From assembly GCF_963678635.1 (NCBI RefSeq), contig NC_087063.1, forward strand, positions 80,151,574 through 80,215,573: a stretch of DNA of 64,000 bases, read 5' to 3'. Shown one piece after another: positions 1-11,699 of this stretch. The first letter of the stretch is position 1; each line of letters begins with the position of its first letter. The position numbers were made by a program, and so were the translations under genes. The DNA is from Symsagittifera roscoffensis. Taxonomy: Eukaryota > Xenacoelomorpha > Acoela > Convolutidae. The notes under the pieces are model-generated. The model ran no database searches. It was not told the origin of the DNA and was given only the letters and a program-made list of their open reading frames with translations.

Positions 1-337
1 ACTCTCCCCCTTTCTTGAAAGAAGGATCGTTAGAGAGATCTTTTTTGTTTTCTATTTCTGAGAAAATTGTGTTAGGTGGTACATATCTATTTTCAAATTT
101 TTAAGCAACAAAATATCCTGAGATCTCAATTTTGGTTTGAAAATATCGCTAAAAATCATGATCTGGGGTCTATTAATCAGATAGAGATTAAACTTAGATG
201 AATTCGACTGCAATGAAAAAGTTACTATTGACAGATATCCCTAAACAGGCCGAGTTGAAGTTCTTCTGAGAACAGAATTAAAATTGCTTAGCGCTGTTTA
301 AAACACTCGATTCTGACTTGAGGCGTCACTCGACAGG

Positions 338-625
338 CTAAACGCCTCTGACGTTCTCCCTAGTGATATTTGTGCATATAGTTGGAAAAAATACTGCTCC
401 TTCAAGGGCAAAGCCCTGAATGTTCCCAATACCCTTTAATTGGTCTCGAATAACTTTCGGTAAAGTGAATATTGGCAATAGTTTGAGTTTTGGACTGAAA
501 ATATCAAATTTAAGTGTTGCATTTTGATTCGTGTACGGAAGTAATAAACTAATTAGCCACCTCAATTCAATTTCGAACGATTTTGTAGTACGGGATAACA
601 AATAAGCAGGTAGGCCGTACTCATG
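338..625 (-). pseudogene. open reading fragment, unknown
   Basis: This is an open frame of about 95 codons on the minus strand with no ATG near its start. The translation has a mixed, protein-like composition (for example GNIQGFALEGAVFFPT near its end) rather than the low-complexity look of the surrounding AT-rich DNA. It could be an exon or the remnant of a mobile-element gene. I do not recognise a family, and neither end has a clear splice site. Treat it as a possible coding relic only. Confidence 0.2.
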
Positions 626-785
626 TCAGGTTGGTATATTGGCGTGCACACCCGGAAGGCCGCATGTAGATTAAGAGAGGAATCCCCCGAGAGAACACAG
701 TTTTGTTAAATTGGTCTGAATAAAAAACAACTCGAGCATATATATTACTATTTTTCTTCAAAAGTCGGAACGACTACTTTAATAT

Positions 786-1263
786 TTTTCCGACGTTCGA
801 AGAAAGTGACAGATTATTTTTGCTCGGGGTACAGACAAATTTTGACTTTTTAACTAGCCATTTTTGGCGGAGTTTTTTTTTCTATATCAATTGAAAAGTA
901 TTGCCTTGACCTCAAACTTAGAAATATATTTCACTTGTGATCTTTTTTTAAAAAAAATAATGAAGGTCTAAAGGTTGCCATTTTGGCCAACTTGGGACAA
1001 TTAACGCGCGATATATTTCGCGCTATTAACGCTTAAGCGGAGATTTAGTCCCTCTTAGAAAGTGTTCCTAATTCGTTGAAGGAAGCTTATTTGCCATAAT
1101 TGGTTTGTTGCTAGGAGCGAAATATACCCTTTTGAACTGTATATGACGTGGGAGTATTTCATTTTTTTTAAACCCATCAATTTTTATAAAGCGTACACTG
1201 CTTCATAGACCTCAAAATGCAGTCGGAACATTCAGCGCTTAGCGCTGATACGACCAGTCTTGT
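786..1263 (+). repeat. R1 repeat family, diverged copy
   Basis: This is the most diverged of four copies (others at 20889-21420, 21421-21946 and 24833-25355). It keeps the central palindrome (GCGCGA ... TCGCGC, about 1006-1023), the conserved AAGCGGAGATTTA block that follows, and the terminal AGTCGGAACATTC plus hairpin (about 1220-1263). The terminal stem reads CAGCGC/GCGCTG here but CAGGGC/GCCCTG in the other copies, so the pairing is kept although the bases differ. It looks like a non-autonomous transposable element with no coding capacity. Confidence 0.7.
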
Positions 1264-1890
1264 ATTCAATCTAATACCTAGCTAAAATCTTTCCCTGTAA
1301 ATCCTTTTGGTGGGAAGGATATTAGCCTGGTCCTAGTTTTTTCTAAGATACGGAACCAAGCTGTATCCGCATTTATGAACTTTTTAGCAAAAAAACTTTA
1401 AGATATGCATTGCTAGTTTTCATTGCGTTTACTGTTTTCTGAAACTTTTTTGTTTTGACTCTTGAGCCTTCATTTTTTTTGATCACACCGACCCATGATC
1501 GAGTGATCACATCAAACTTCGATTAGTAAACACAATCATCAATCATTCTTCCTACCGCCAACAAGTGACATACTTCATCTAAAGTAATCTCAATTTGCGT
1601 GTCGTTTTGAAATCTTGCGCAAAAGGTGGCCAAAATGCTGTAATATCTCGATACTTTCTTGGTCGTAGGCAAATATCAAGTGATGTAGTTCGAATTGATC
1701 TGATAACGACCAACTATTTCACAAAGAAACAAGCGTTATCAAATCGTAATCTGTCGTGTTATGGACCTTATGTATCTAAGATAATTCAGTGAGCTTGATT
1801 ATATTTGGTATCAAATTATAATCAGTGAAATTAGCTCAAAGTTAAAAGAGAAATTTCCAGTTAACAATTAGTATTGCAATCTGACCAAAA

Positions 1891-4800
1891 ATGCGAGATG
1901 TATTCGGTTTTGAAAATCAAAGCAAGTTATATAACACTTTCAGACCGGAATATCCGAAACCACTGGTGGATTACGTAATTTTGAGTGTTACGTCAACCCA
2001 CCCTCCTGGGCTGTGCGTGGATGCCTGCAAAGGTAGCTGCCATATTTGGGCGTTTTTTGAACAAATTCTCAATTTTATTTTACTTATAATAAGAATTTGA
2101 TCAAAATCTCTTTCGACGGACCGGCGCGTTTTAAGCTGAAAAATCAGCACAACTCTAATTTTCAAAGCCATCTTTTTCTATCAATATCAAAATATTACCT
2201 CAAAATTACCTTGATAAGTGAAACATCGATTTTAAAAACAACCAGTTCCGAATTATATTTCGTTTATAAAGAAATTAAATACACTAAATCTTTTTAAGCT
2301 AGTTTCAAAAAAATACCTCAAGTTCAATAAATAACTTGAATGTTTAAATAATGCCCATCAATTAAGTTAATTTCAGGTGCTCTGGACTCGTGTGTGGTGG
2401 ATGTGGCCTGTGGCACTGGGTTGTTCACGCGGCAGATTGCCCCCTACTTCGACAAGGTGGTCGGATTAGACCAGAGTGCGGCGCAGCTGCAGTTGGCCAT
2501 CGAGTGTCCCGATTTGTACGAGAACATTTCATATCTCAAGTGAGTTCAGCTTATTGTAGAGATTAAAATATATCCTCAATTAGTAATAAATTTTGAATGT
2601 TTTGTTCACATTAATAAATATATATCCCCAATTAATTATCATTATCTTTTTTGTACATGTTTTCTCTCACTTACAGCCCAAGCATTCATTGATATAGTCG
2701 TTTTTGTTGTTTCACAAGTGTATTAAGAACCAAACCTTCGACGCATAGGTTGTTGCTGTTTTTTCTTTTCAAAAGTACTCGATAAACAACGTTCCTTAAA
2801 ACGTTCCTGGTGGTTTCTTTCGTTGTTTATGAAGCAACGGTTTAGTTTTAAAGAACGTTGATTATCGAGTATTTTTGAACAGAAAAAACAGCAACAACTT
2901 ATGCGTCGAAGGTTTTGTTCACAATCCACTTTGTGAAACAACAAAGAGTCATGAAAGTTTTTTTGTGAAAACTATAAAAGGACTATATTAATGAATGCTT
3001 GAGCTGTAACTGAGACTAACTTGTACAAAAAATATATTGATAACTAATTAATTGATGAAGTTGCAAAAGCCTTTTTTTACATTTTGCAATTGATGAATGA
3101 ATGTAGAAGAAATGGGGTCTTGTTAATTCTGTGAGGATGCCTTTGTGTCACCTATTTTGTAAAACGGTTGCCTTTATAATGCATCATCAAATAATAGACC
3201 AATTTCCGTTACGAACGTTTTTTACATTTGCGAAGCAAGTGTATCAGTACGAACCTTATTTTTTTTTCAACCTAAGTCGCAAATAAAAATGCTACTTTTG
3301 GTGGCACTTTGAACGATAGGCTGCTGTAGCAGTGTAATGTCATATTTGCTTTAACATTTGATTTGTAGAAAGTTAACTCAGTTGATGCATTTTTTTCATC
3401 AAATGAACCGAAAAATCATATTTGTTTCAAACAGCAGTACAATGATAAAACGCTCAATTTCAGAAATTTTCCAACTTAATGTACCTCGCAATTTTTTTGA
3501 AATGCATACTTTATACAAAATTTAGCTTCATGCCTTCCAATTTATTACATGCAAAATAGTGTCTTTTTGGATTTGGTGTCCCTTTTGCTGCACCGAATTA
3601 GCCACGGATGCTTAAATTCCCCAAAAACAAGCCACTAATAACGAAGTTACATGTTCTAAAACTGCCAATTCGAAGTGGTTGGTGCGTTAAACAAAATTGC
3701 AGTGTCGCAGATTCGGATCCTATACGTAGCCGAGTTTTTTCGAGGATTATTTCTATTTTTTTCTTGTTTCACTTGATAGAGCTGTCTTTTGGTCGTGTTC
3801 TCGCAAGTGTATGCGAAACGGAGCTTCGTCTCTGCGTCTAAGTTCTATGAGCGATAACTACATGAGAATATAATGAAGTTTTTGCGAAAAAAGTGCCTGT
3901 TGTTATAAAATTGTTATCACAGTTTGGATTTCCGCTAGGAACAAAAATCAGCTTTCAGATTATACAGATTTTAATCATCGCATTTCCTCAGAGAAGAGTT
4001 AAAGACTCACTAATTTTTGTATTTGACTTCAAAGATAAACTATAAGTAACATAGGAGTTGTTTGTCTCTGGACGATGATACAATAATGTTTGCACCGGAA
4101 AGAGCATCCAAGCTTAAAATGTCTACCCGGTTTGAGCTCACATTGAAAATTAGCGATAAAATAAACAGTGATCGCTATCGACGAACTATCGGTGTTCATT
4201 GCCACAATAGCAAGTTTTATCGATAAATTATTGCTAAACTGGCTAATTTTCAGCGATGAAACAGCGATAAAAAATCTATCAAAATGAGCAAAAATAGTGA
4301 CCTACCGGGGTCGAGACCGCATCCATCAGCTCTGTAGACACATATGCTACCTCTGCGCTATCAAGCCTTACATACACTTCTTAAGTTAAAGGGCGTATCA
4401 ACGAAGACTCTCATTTGAAAGCTACAAGAATGAGTTACAAATTTCTAAGTTTTAGCGATGATTTTCTACGGAATCATTACCGAAATAGCGCTGAAATATC
4501 GCAGGTTTAGCTATGCAAAAAACTCAAGATTATACATGAATCAGCGCTGGAAAATAGCGATCACTAGGATACTACAGAAAAAGCGATAATTAAGGGTGGG
4601 TCTTCAACCCGGGTATCATTCGAACTTTCGTCAAAGTTTAAATTTAACTGATAAAAAATAACTCTGTTCCTTGTAAACAAAACCGAATTAATTGTTTGTA
4701 TCCTTGCAATTTCGCACGTGAGTTTGTAACAAATTTTTTGTTGTGAAATTTTATCAAAATTGTGTATAGGTATATTTATAATGTGTATGTGTTTAAATAT

Positions 4801-5599
4801 AATATTCCGGTGGAATGATTGACTTACAGCTTCATTTGTAAAATGTTTTGCTTATCTGTTGAGTAGACCTATGATTAATTGAAAATATGAGCTAAAAAAT
4901 CTCGAGGTATGTTTCAGTTACGACGCGTATGATCTAACCGGTGCTCTAGACAAACTGGAAATCAAGAGCAGTGACGTCACACTAGTAACAATTGCACAAG
5001 GCTTCCATTGGCTCGATTTCGACAAATTCGTCAGCATGCTAACTGAGAATCTTCCTTCCAATACAATCTTCGCTCCTATTGGCTATAGTCGGCCTCACGT
5101 TATGAATAAAGAGTTCCTATTGGACGAAAGTTTAAAAGAATGTCTATGCAATCCAGATATCGTGCTAAGTGAATATGATGAAAAGTTTACCACTTACGAA
5201 AAGATGATTAACAGCTTGTTTGAATTTTTGCTTCCATATTTCGACTTTAATCGAAGGGTTCTGGAAAAATTTTACCAAGATCTCCCTTTCGAAGATTACT
5301 TTGAAAGTCGAGAGTTCAAAATGTTCCCAGAAATCTTAGAAACGGACTGGTATCGATTCCAACAATTTATTTTCTCCATCAGCGCCTACAGAATTTGTCT
5401 CGAGAAAAACGAAGACGAAATAGCTGCTGGAACGTTTGACGATCCGTTGGTAAAACTGCTGAGGTTCGTTTTGGAAACGGAAGGAAAACTGGATCTGACA
5501 AACAGTTCTGATTTCACCTCTGCAGAAGACGCAGAAGTCCTCAAAACTATCAAATTTGACATTCTCTGGAACTTCTTTGTACACATTTTGAGCAATTAA
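1891..5599 (+). CDS. SAM-dependent methyltransferase, 3 exons
   Basis: I predict a class I S-adenosylmethionine-dependent methyltransferase of the UbiE/Methyltransf_11-like type, probably cytosolic, with unknown substrate. Exons are 1891-2032, 2377-2539 and 4918-5599. The junctions are GT-AG and phase-consistent (phases 1 and 2), giving 329 codons with the stop. Exon 1 opens with the N-terminal block typical of this group (FENQSKLYNTFRPEYP). Exon 2 carries SAM motif I (VVDVACGTG) and the following acidic strand (VVGLDQS). Exon 3 carries the motif IV-like block (VTLVTIAQGFHWLD). The ATG at 1891 is chosen because family members begin just before this block. Oddity: exon 1 ends with a second motif-I-like string (GLCVDAC) just before the real motif I, as if an exon end had been duplicated or the donor moved. 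The family assignment is firm; the exact end of exon 1 is less so. Confidence 0.82.
2629..3054. mobile_element. fold-back (MITE-like) element in intron 2
   Basis: A long imperfect inverted repeat of about 426 bp lies within intron 2 of the methyltransferase gene. Matching arm segments include CAATTAATT/AATTAATTG at the tips, CTTACAGC.../GCTGTAAC, CAAGCATTCATT/AATGAATGCTTG, and a long inner stretch around TTCGACGCAT/ATGCGTCGAA. The centre is near 2830-2840. There is no coding capacity beyond ORFs created by the palindrome. It is best read as a MITE or other fold-back transposon; I could not define a target-site duplication. Confidence 0.75.
4080..4620. repeat. AGCGATA-rich palindromic region in intron 2
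   Basis: The stretch has many short copies of AGCGATA and its complement TATCGCT, partly arranged as inverted repeats (for example GAAAATTAGC at about 4144 against GCTAATTTTC at about 4245). It looks like a decayed fold-back repeat and contains no credible ORF. A tRNA A-box-like string sits on the minus strand near 4350-4370, but the cloverleaf does not fold. Confidence 0.4.
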
Positions 5600-5656
5600 T
5601 TTGTCTGATATTTGAACCATGAATACTAATAGGGAAACATTTGGCCTCAATTAAAA

Positions 5657-5662
5657 AATAAA
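5657..5662 (+). terminator. poly(A) signal of the methyltransferase gene
   Basis: An AATAAA hexamer lies 58 nt after the TAA stop of the methyltransferase ORF. This position and sequence fit a eukaryotic polyadenylation signal. Confidence 0.6.
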
Positions 5663-7079
5663 TATTTTGCAAACGATAGTAATTATTTGAATTCACTGTT
5701 ATTCATCTTTTTCAGAATTGTCAATTACCGCGGTAATTTTTCACGTAAATACTCGCGGTTTTTTTGTGTTTTTACTAATAAAAATAGAGATGGTGCAATT
5801 GAATTTAGAACAGTGTTTGAGCCGGTTTTTTTTGCCGCTTACGTGTTATTGAACGAAATATATCGTGCGCTATTTGTCCCAAATTGGCTGAAATTGCTAT
5901 TTTCAAACTCCATAGCTTGATCAAAGGTGAAACTTTTTTTTAAAAATTGTGAGCTCAGGACATCAGTACATTTCAGTTTGCTTAGAAAAAATCTACCAAA
6001 AATGGCTAGATGAACATTCGCAGTTTTTTACTGAAAAAAAAACTATCCCTAGCGCAAATGTTCTTTGAAAGTCAGCAGTATTTGATTTAATCTTGAATAG
6101 CAAATTAAGAACGAAAATTTCATAAAGAACGAAGAATAAAAGTCTTTCTTTCGGTTAATTTTTAACAGTCACTCTAAAACAAAGTGTAACACAAGCATTT
6201 TTAGTGCAAGTTCAGTTCTATAACTTCGCGATTAATTCATGAATTTATTGCCACGAATTGTTTTCACTAGTGGAGGGCAATTGATGAATTTTCTAAACCG
6301 ATTAATTGATTATTATTCAAATTAACCAATATTTTTCATTATAAGCAGATTGCCAATATAACCCATATATTGACAACAGAAAACGGCAAATCTGGTTGCT
6401 ATTGTTGCATATATCGTTTTCCATTTTCAAATCCGTGTAAAGATGTTTTAGCGCTGCAAAACGCCCAGCCAGTTCGAAAATATACACCCACCTAGTACAA
6501 CATAACGCCCACCCCTTTGGTAGTTTTTTATTAAGTTTTTCAAAGGGCGACGTAATTGTGTTCTTGATACTAAGTAATTTATTGAATATTTTGAGGCCTC
6601 AAATTAAACACGTTTTGTGATTCGATGCAGGTACCTTATCTCAGGTACCTGTCAGCCTGCCTCATTCACTGTATATACAGTCAGTTGAAAACTACCTTGC
6701 TCTTTTTAAAATCGCTTTCACTGAAATTCACACTGCACTCTGATGTGGACTCTTTACTTTAACTTCAAATTTCCAGATATCAAAACTGGTTGCTCTCAAC
6801 GAGTCTGATGCTTCTGGCTTCAAAACACTCATGACCGTCTTCACCAGTGGACCATCTAAAGAAAAAGTCACCACCCTCAACCAGTGCATCCACTCTTGAC
6901 CCTGACAACCCGGGGTCATCAACACAAGAGACGCCCAAACCTGGACATACAAGGCTCGTAGAAATATTAGCTCCTTTAGCCGCTATAAAAGATAAAATAT
7001 TTCGTCATTTAGTTCTATAACTCCGCTTTCTGATCGACATCCACATTCACTATCCAACATTGATGTTAGCATCTACAAC
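5663..7079. other. intergenic, no gene recognised
   Basis: AT-rich DNA. Positions 6760-6950 are richer in GC and have protein-like stretches in several frames with stops. This may be the decayed 5' part of the transposase relic that follows, but no motif is identifiable. A 7-bp palindromic repeat (GGTACCT twice, around 6630-6650) is the only other structure seen. Confidence 0.4.
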
Positions 7080-8345
7080 TTCAGCTCACTAAACGCTGCT
7101 TGTGTGGCTATTCAAAGCTGTGACAAACAAGGGCACAGAAGAAAAGCTAAATCTTCGATCCCAGCACCTAAAATGAAACCAGTTCCTGATAAATTTTGGT
7201 AACGTGCAATCAAAGTCAGTGCTAAACCAGCTGTCAGTCTCAAAATTATCAATCATCCCTTGAACATTGTTTTGGAATATTATTCTGGAAAGAATTGTTT
7301 TCTGAGTCAAGACCTCCAACTAATTCACCATCTAAGCCGATGAGTCAACGGACATCTCAAGAATGGAGCAGATCTCAACAAATATCTGATACTGGGATGC
7401 CACTGCGATCTAAGAAGAGTTTTTTGGTTCGGCGGACACAGTAGAAAAAATGAAAAATGCTTAAGCTGAAATTGTCCTGGTAAACATATCAGAAATTGAA
7501 CTTGCAAAAGCCCATCTGCTTGGCCAGAACTACGACTGAGCTGCAAAATTGTCTGCGAATCGAGGTGCAATCCCGGTCATCATCAAGGAACATTACTCTG
7601 CTGCCAATTACGTGCACTGTTCTGAATACTGCCTCAACCTGACTCCAGTCACGTCAGCGAAATTTCTACCGATAGGCTGTGCCTGTGCCCAGATTTCCCA
7701 TATCATCTCATTTTGATGCGGTCTGATGCTTTCTGTGAGAACATAGTGAATTTGCAGCCCAAATTTAGCAAGAGTGCAAACCCAAAGATGTTTGACACTC
7801 TATGGGTTGAACGATACAATGCTATTTTGTTTTCTAATCAGCTCAAGCCTTCAATTGAAGACACAAAAGAATACATCAATTATTTGCCTCTGGAAAGTTA
7901 TGCATTCGGCTGCTGTCGTTATCTGGCTAGCATGATGCTGTCAGAGTTCCTGATTGCCCTGATACTTACTTGGAAAGATTAAAGCTACCAGTTTTGCTCT
8001 TGATGAACCTTCGCTAGAAATGCCTCAGTCAAAAGATCTCATTTTGAACTTTTGTCTACTCTTTCAACAATGGTACGATGGTACATTTTGTGGCCACTAC
8101 AAAATAGTCCATTTTGGATGCTGCAAAACTGCTGTTCAAATTCAGGACCGAAGAGGAAGAATTCCTATAGTTTCCTCAAGGAACGCTTCATTGGAGGAGC
8201 TTCTTTAGCTGTTCAAGTGTGCAAGCAGCTGCCCCTTTTAATAATTTGGAAGAATTCCGAAGGAGGAAGACTTTGATGATCTGGTCCAATTATACCACGA
8301 ACACTTCCTTCCAGCTGGTGAGTTCCCCGGCAATTTTGAAGTTAA
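7080..8345 (+). pseudogene. decayed hAT-type transposase (DUF4371/ZMYM1-like)
   Basis: The plus-strand translation, with stops and frame changes, keeps the order of blocks known from DUF4371/hAT transposases. A DNA-RNase H-like segment around 7528-7640 reads YD*AAKLSANRGA and then YVHCSEYCLNL, which is the 'YVHC.AH.LNL' signature with E for A and Y for H. Further on are an SFLKERF block (about 8167-8187) and a C-terminal dimerisation-like block (DDLVQLYHEHFLPAGEFPG, about 8275-8333). There is no intact ORF across the region, so it is a dead transposase relic. An ORF at 7713-7982 and one at 8356-8580 are the longest surviving open pieces. I cannot tell whether flanking terminal repeats remain. 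Confidence 0.55.
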
Positions 8346-8793
8346 GAAAAACACGATGCGCTTGCCCCTGTGCAACGATATGCTAGAGAATTTCTTAGCT
8401 GCCCCCAAATTGTGTCACAAAGCCACAGTGACAAAAGATTTTGCTTCGCTTCAGATTGGTGGAACCGTTCCCGTGAAAGTAAGCTATGCTGAGTGCTGTT
8501 TTGTGCCATTTGACCAGAATGAGTTGCAATTTCAAGTGTTAATTCGACCAGAATTTGTGGAAATTAAAAGTGTTATCTAAAAAGAGAGCTATAAAATCAA
8601 GACTGGAAACGTACGAAGAAATGATTTTTAATTTTTCAATTAGAAATAAAGACACGTAAAAACTCATGTTTTTCGCGACATTTTAAAACCGCAAAAACCA
8701 GAAGCGCGATTTTTGCTCATCGGAAAAAGACGACAGTAACAATCTAAATGAGGAAAGTCACATTTTTGTCGTTGAATAACAGCGGAAGAAAAG

Positions 8794-8880
8794 ATGCCAC
8801 CGAGGTGTAACGCTTGGGCTGTCAAAATCCTTACCGCGCGTGTTTAACCAATCGGGAAGGTTGAGAACGAGAGCAGCAAC
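8794..8880 (+). pseudogene. possible THAP-like zinc-finger fragment
   Basis: Starting at an ATG, the translation gives MPPRCNAW and, after a one-base frame change, CQNPYR. This resembles the start of a THAP domain (M-P-x-x-C-x-A-x-G-C-x-N). The match is short and needs a frameshift. Its position just downstream of the hAT/DUF4371 relic is suggestive, because THAP and DUF4371 occur together in some transposase-derived proteins, but the order here is reversed. Confidence 0.2.
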
Positions 8881-9764
8881 CCTTTTTTGTGATCAAGAAG
8901 TCGCTTCTTCAACAAAGATCAAGAAAACGGAAGGTTCTAGGTTAGAGTGGAAAATGTTAGAGTGGAAAACTGTGTTGTAACATCTCTTACCTCTCTGGAT
9001 ATGCCCTGAATATTGTTTAAATAACAAAAATATTTATTTTCAGGTTATGAGGAGCTAGGACCGAGGAAAAGATTGATCCATTTCCGGTGGATCTGGTAGA
9101 TTTTTCTTCAACTGAACAAAACCAATAAAAAAAACGATAATAATGAAATAGCCCTGTTTTTTTTTTTGGAGTGACTTCGAGGTCTGAGTATGCTTAGATC
9201 CAGCCATGAGCTCACTGATTTTGCGTGTAAGTAGTTAAATTGCATACCTAGGCCGATAACCTTTTAACGGTAACACTTTCGTTGACCCGATCTTACGAAA
9301 GACCATTTCGAATTGTCTCTGGTAAATGCTGTTGAAAGCACGTAAAGCTTTATCTTGACCTTAGCCAATCGTTATAGGATTTGACTTTAGTTCTCGTCGT
9401 TATGTATTTTTCGGGCGAATATAACTTTTTTCGAGCATGAAAGTTTGAAATTTCACATCAGCTCCAAATGAGGGTGGATCTACTTTCAATTTTGGAAAAA
9501 CCTAGATCCGCCCGCGAGTAATCTAATTTGTTTTGTTTTGTTTTCGGTTACTGGTATAATTCAGTACAAAAAATGCTTAACTATATTGTCAGCATATTGG
9601 AGGTAGTTTCCTTTAATTTTCGAGAGCCCTTAATTCAACTCCACAAGTAGTTACACAGTCACGCGCAGTTTTCTTTCTCTTTTTTATTTTGGTCACTGCT
9701 TTATTAGGCTCCATAATTGAGGGTTGCTGTTGAAAAATAGTCCTACCCGTACTCAGTGAAAAGA

Positions 9765-9935
9765 GAAAAACACCGATTATATTATTGTAATTGTACTTTT
9801 AGCAAAATTATAATTAATTATAAGCGCCATTTTTAGATGTTTAAACGATTTATAATCCATTATAATGATAACGTTTTTGGTGAAGTTTTAATAAATTTTA
9901 ATCAAATATGTCAAGCTTTTAATAAAACGACCCCA
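9765..9935 (+). repeat. R3 AT-rich repeat, copy 1
   Basis: A roughly 150-170 bp unit shared with 18425-18600 and 47380-47540. Diagnostic words include TACTTTTAGCAAAAT, TAAGCGCC, AAACGATTTATA, TCCATTATAATGATAAC and a terminal TTTTAATAAATTxTAATCAA. It is rich in TTATAAT palindromes and non-coding. Confidence 0.65.
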
Positions 9936-10394
9936 TGAGTTGCAAAATTTTATTGTCTTTATAAAAGAGGTTCATCTTTTATGATTTTGTTTTTTTCCGG
10001 CAATTTGATTTGTCTCCAGTCTTTCAATTTTGAATCACTTTTGTAATTAACGGAAACAACAGTAATAATTTATAGTTTGCCGATGATAAAAAATTTAAGT
10101 GTCAGAAATGGAAAAATACGACATGATACGCGGAGAAGTTGAAAGCGGATTGAAACCAACTATTTCGTCAAGATAAAAGTATGAAAACTGTGGCCAAAAA
10201 AAATTCGAATTGCTGGTACCGTGCAAATTATTTTTAAGATTTTTCGAAAGTTTTCAGCTTAAATTAACTGCTATTTAGTATCATATGATTGCATTCTACG
10301 TCTCTTTGAAAACAATGAAGGCTTTTCATGAAACATTAAAAGAAATTTTTCAACGTTTATTGTTCTGATCATTGAAAATTGGGAGGATAATTGT

Positions 10395-10575
10395 GTTCGG
10401 GTGTGTCAAGTACTACAAATAAGCAGTTGAGTGATATATAATATTAGAACTTTTTCAGTCGTGATTTGAACGACAATTAAAAGTTTCCAAACAACATCTC
10501 ACTGTCGAGAAAAAACGGTTTTTAAGTTTTGATTTTTCGCCTATTATCGAGCGAGCAAAGCGATCGAGAAACGTT
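10395..10575 (+). repeat. R5 repeat, copy 1
   Basis: Shared with 13880-14040 and 18630-18815. Diagnostic words are AGTGATATATA, TTTTCAGTCGTGATT, ACGACAATTAAAAGTTTTC-like sequence, and a final CGAGCGAGCAAAGCGATCGAG that can fold. It lies downstream of R3 and upstream of R2, in the same order as at 18.4-19.2 kb. Confidence 0.55.
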
Positions 10576-10828
10576 CGTTTTATATTAGAATTATCAGTTT
10601 AGGCTGAGAAATACTTGACTTTACTACTACGAAAGCTAGTTCTGGAAGCTTTATTTAGTAATTCTTTGGCAGAAAAAAAAATCGAAAATTCATCGAAAAT
10701 GTTTTTTTTAAAACTAATTGCAATCGTTTATGCCAAAGTCACTAGGTGTCACATGATGGTTCTATTATCTGACGAACATTTACAAAAACCAGTAACCTGA
10801 AAAATAAACAATAATTTTTTTTTGAGAT

Positions 10829-11179
10829 TGTGGTCGGAACATTCTGTGCTACTTGCACAGCAACCGGCTACCCTTGTTTATAATTGAATTTTTCAAAACA
10901 ATTGATGTAATTAAACATATTTTCTCTTTATTTCAGATGATTGATGAAAATTAACTGAATCAATTGATTTTTCTTGGCGTTTTCAAATTGTGTAGCATGA
11001 TTTTTGCAAATTTTTGAGAAAAATATTTAATTAAATTTTTTGAATGTTCAACACAAACTAAAAGCAAGCACAAATAGTTAATATTCTTTTTCAATAACTA
11101 TGGGACATTGCAAAGGGAAACAAAAATAGCCGGTTACTGTGCAAGTAGCACAGAATGTTCTGATCATAGTCTTTAAAAC
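10829..11179. mobile_element. R2 terminal-inverted-repeat element
   Basis: The two ends, about 350 bp apart, are inverted copies of one ~45-bp sequence beginning GGTCGGAACATTCTGTGC at the left; the right end (about 11132-11179) is its complement. Each end contains a small hairpin (CTGTGC / GCACAG). Single ends of the same family occur at 14430-14480 and 19165-19215. It looks like a MITE; the interior is non-coding. Confidence 0.65.
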
Positions 11180-11699
11180 ACATCCATAAATTTTTTTTTC
11201 AAATTCGTGTCATTATTTCTGGGCGGTGTGATAAAGAGACCCGATACAAAATCTAGATATTAGACCTTAGAAAAACAAAAAAAGAGAAACATAGTAAAAT
11301 AGGCAAATCGGACAACAGTTTGTGAAGAAAAATGACAAAAAATATTGTTTTTGAAGAAAGTTTTTGTGTTTTTGAAGTTATGTTTACAAAAATGGCGTAA
11401 AAAATAACCAAATATACTTATTTACACGAAAGAAACTGAAATTGAGCATAAATAAACTATTGAAAACGGCTCAAAATTTACTCGCCCACATTTAGACAAA
11501 ATATCAATAATTGCAAACCGGTTATTCTCGAGACTGGAAAATTGTTAACCATGTTCGAACCACAATTGAAAGGGCTTTAATATGATATACCACTCATCCC
11601 AGTCCGATGAATATTTATGGTACCTGATTTTTCATGGAAAATTCATAGAAAAAGGAAAACAAACTAAAACACATCCGAATGCAAAGTTCCTCGCCATTT

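Larger units (their letters stand above)
1..1890. other. gene-poor 5' flank
   Basis: AT-rich sequence ahead of the methyltransferase gene. Apart from one copy of the ~500-bp repeat R1 (786-1263) and a short minus-strand open stretch (338-625), I see no gene, RNA or promoter signal that I can defend. A possible 3' splice acceptor (a pyrimidine stretch ending in CAG near 1860) lies about 30 nt before the methyltransferase ATG. It could reflect a 5'-UTR intron or trans-splicing. Confidence 0.5.

Noticed and set aside
4290..4376. tRNA-like string on the minus strand with a good A-box (TAGCGCAGAGG)
   Set aside because: The anticodon and T-arms do not pair and no proper B-box is present. At best it is a degraded tRNA-derived SINE piece.
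10615..10800. 61-codon plus-strand ORF
   Set aside because: No ATG at the true start, no motif, and it lies in repeat-rich AT DNA.
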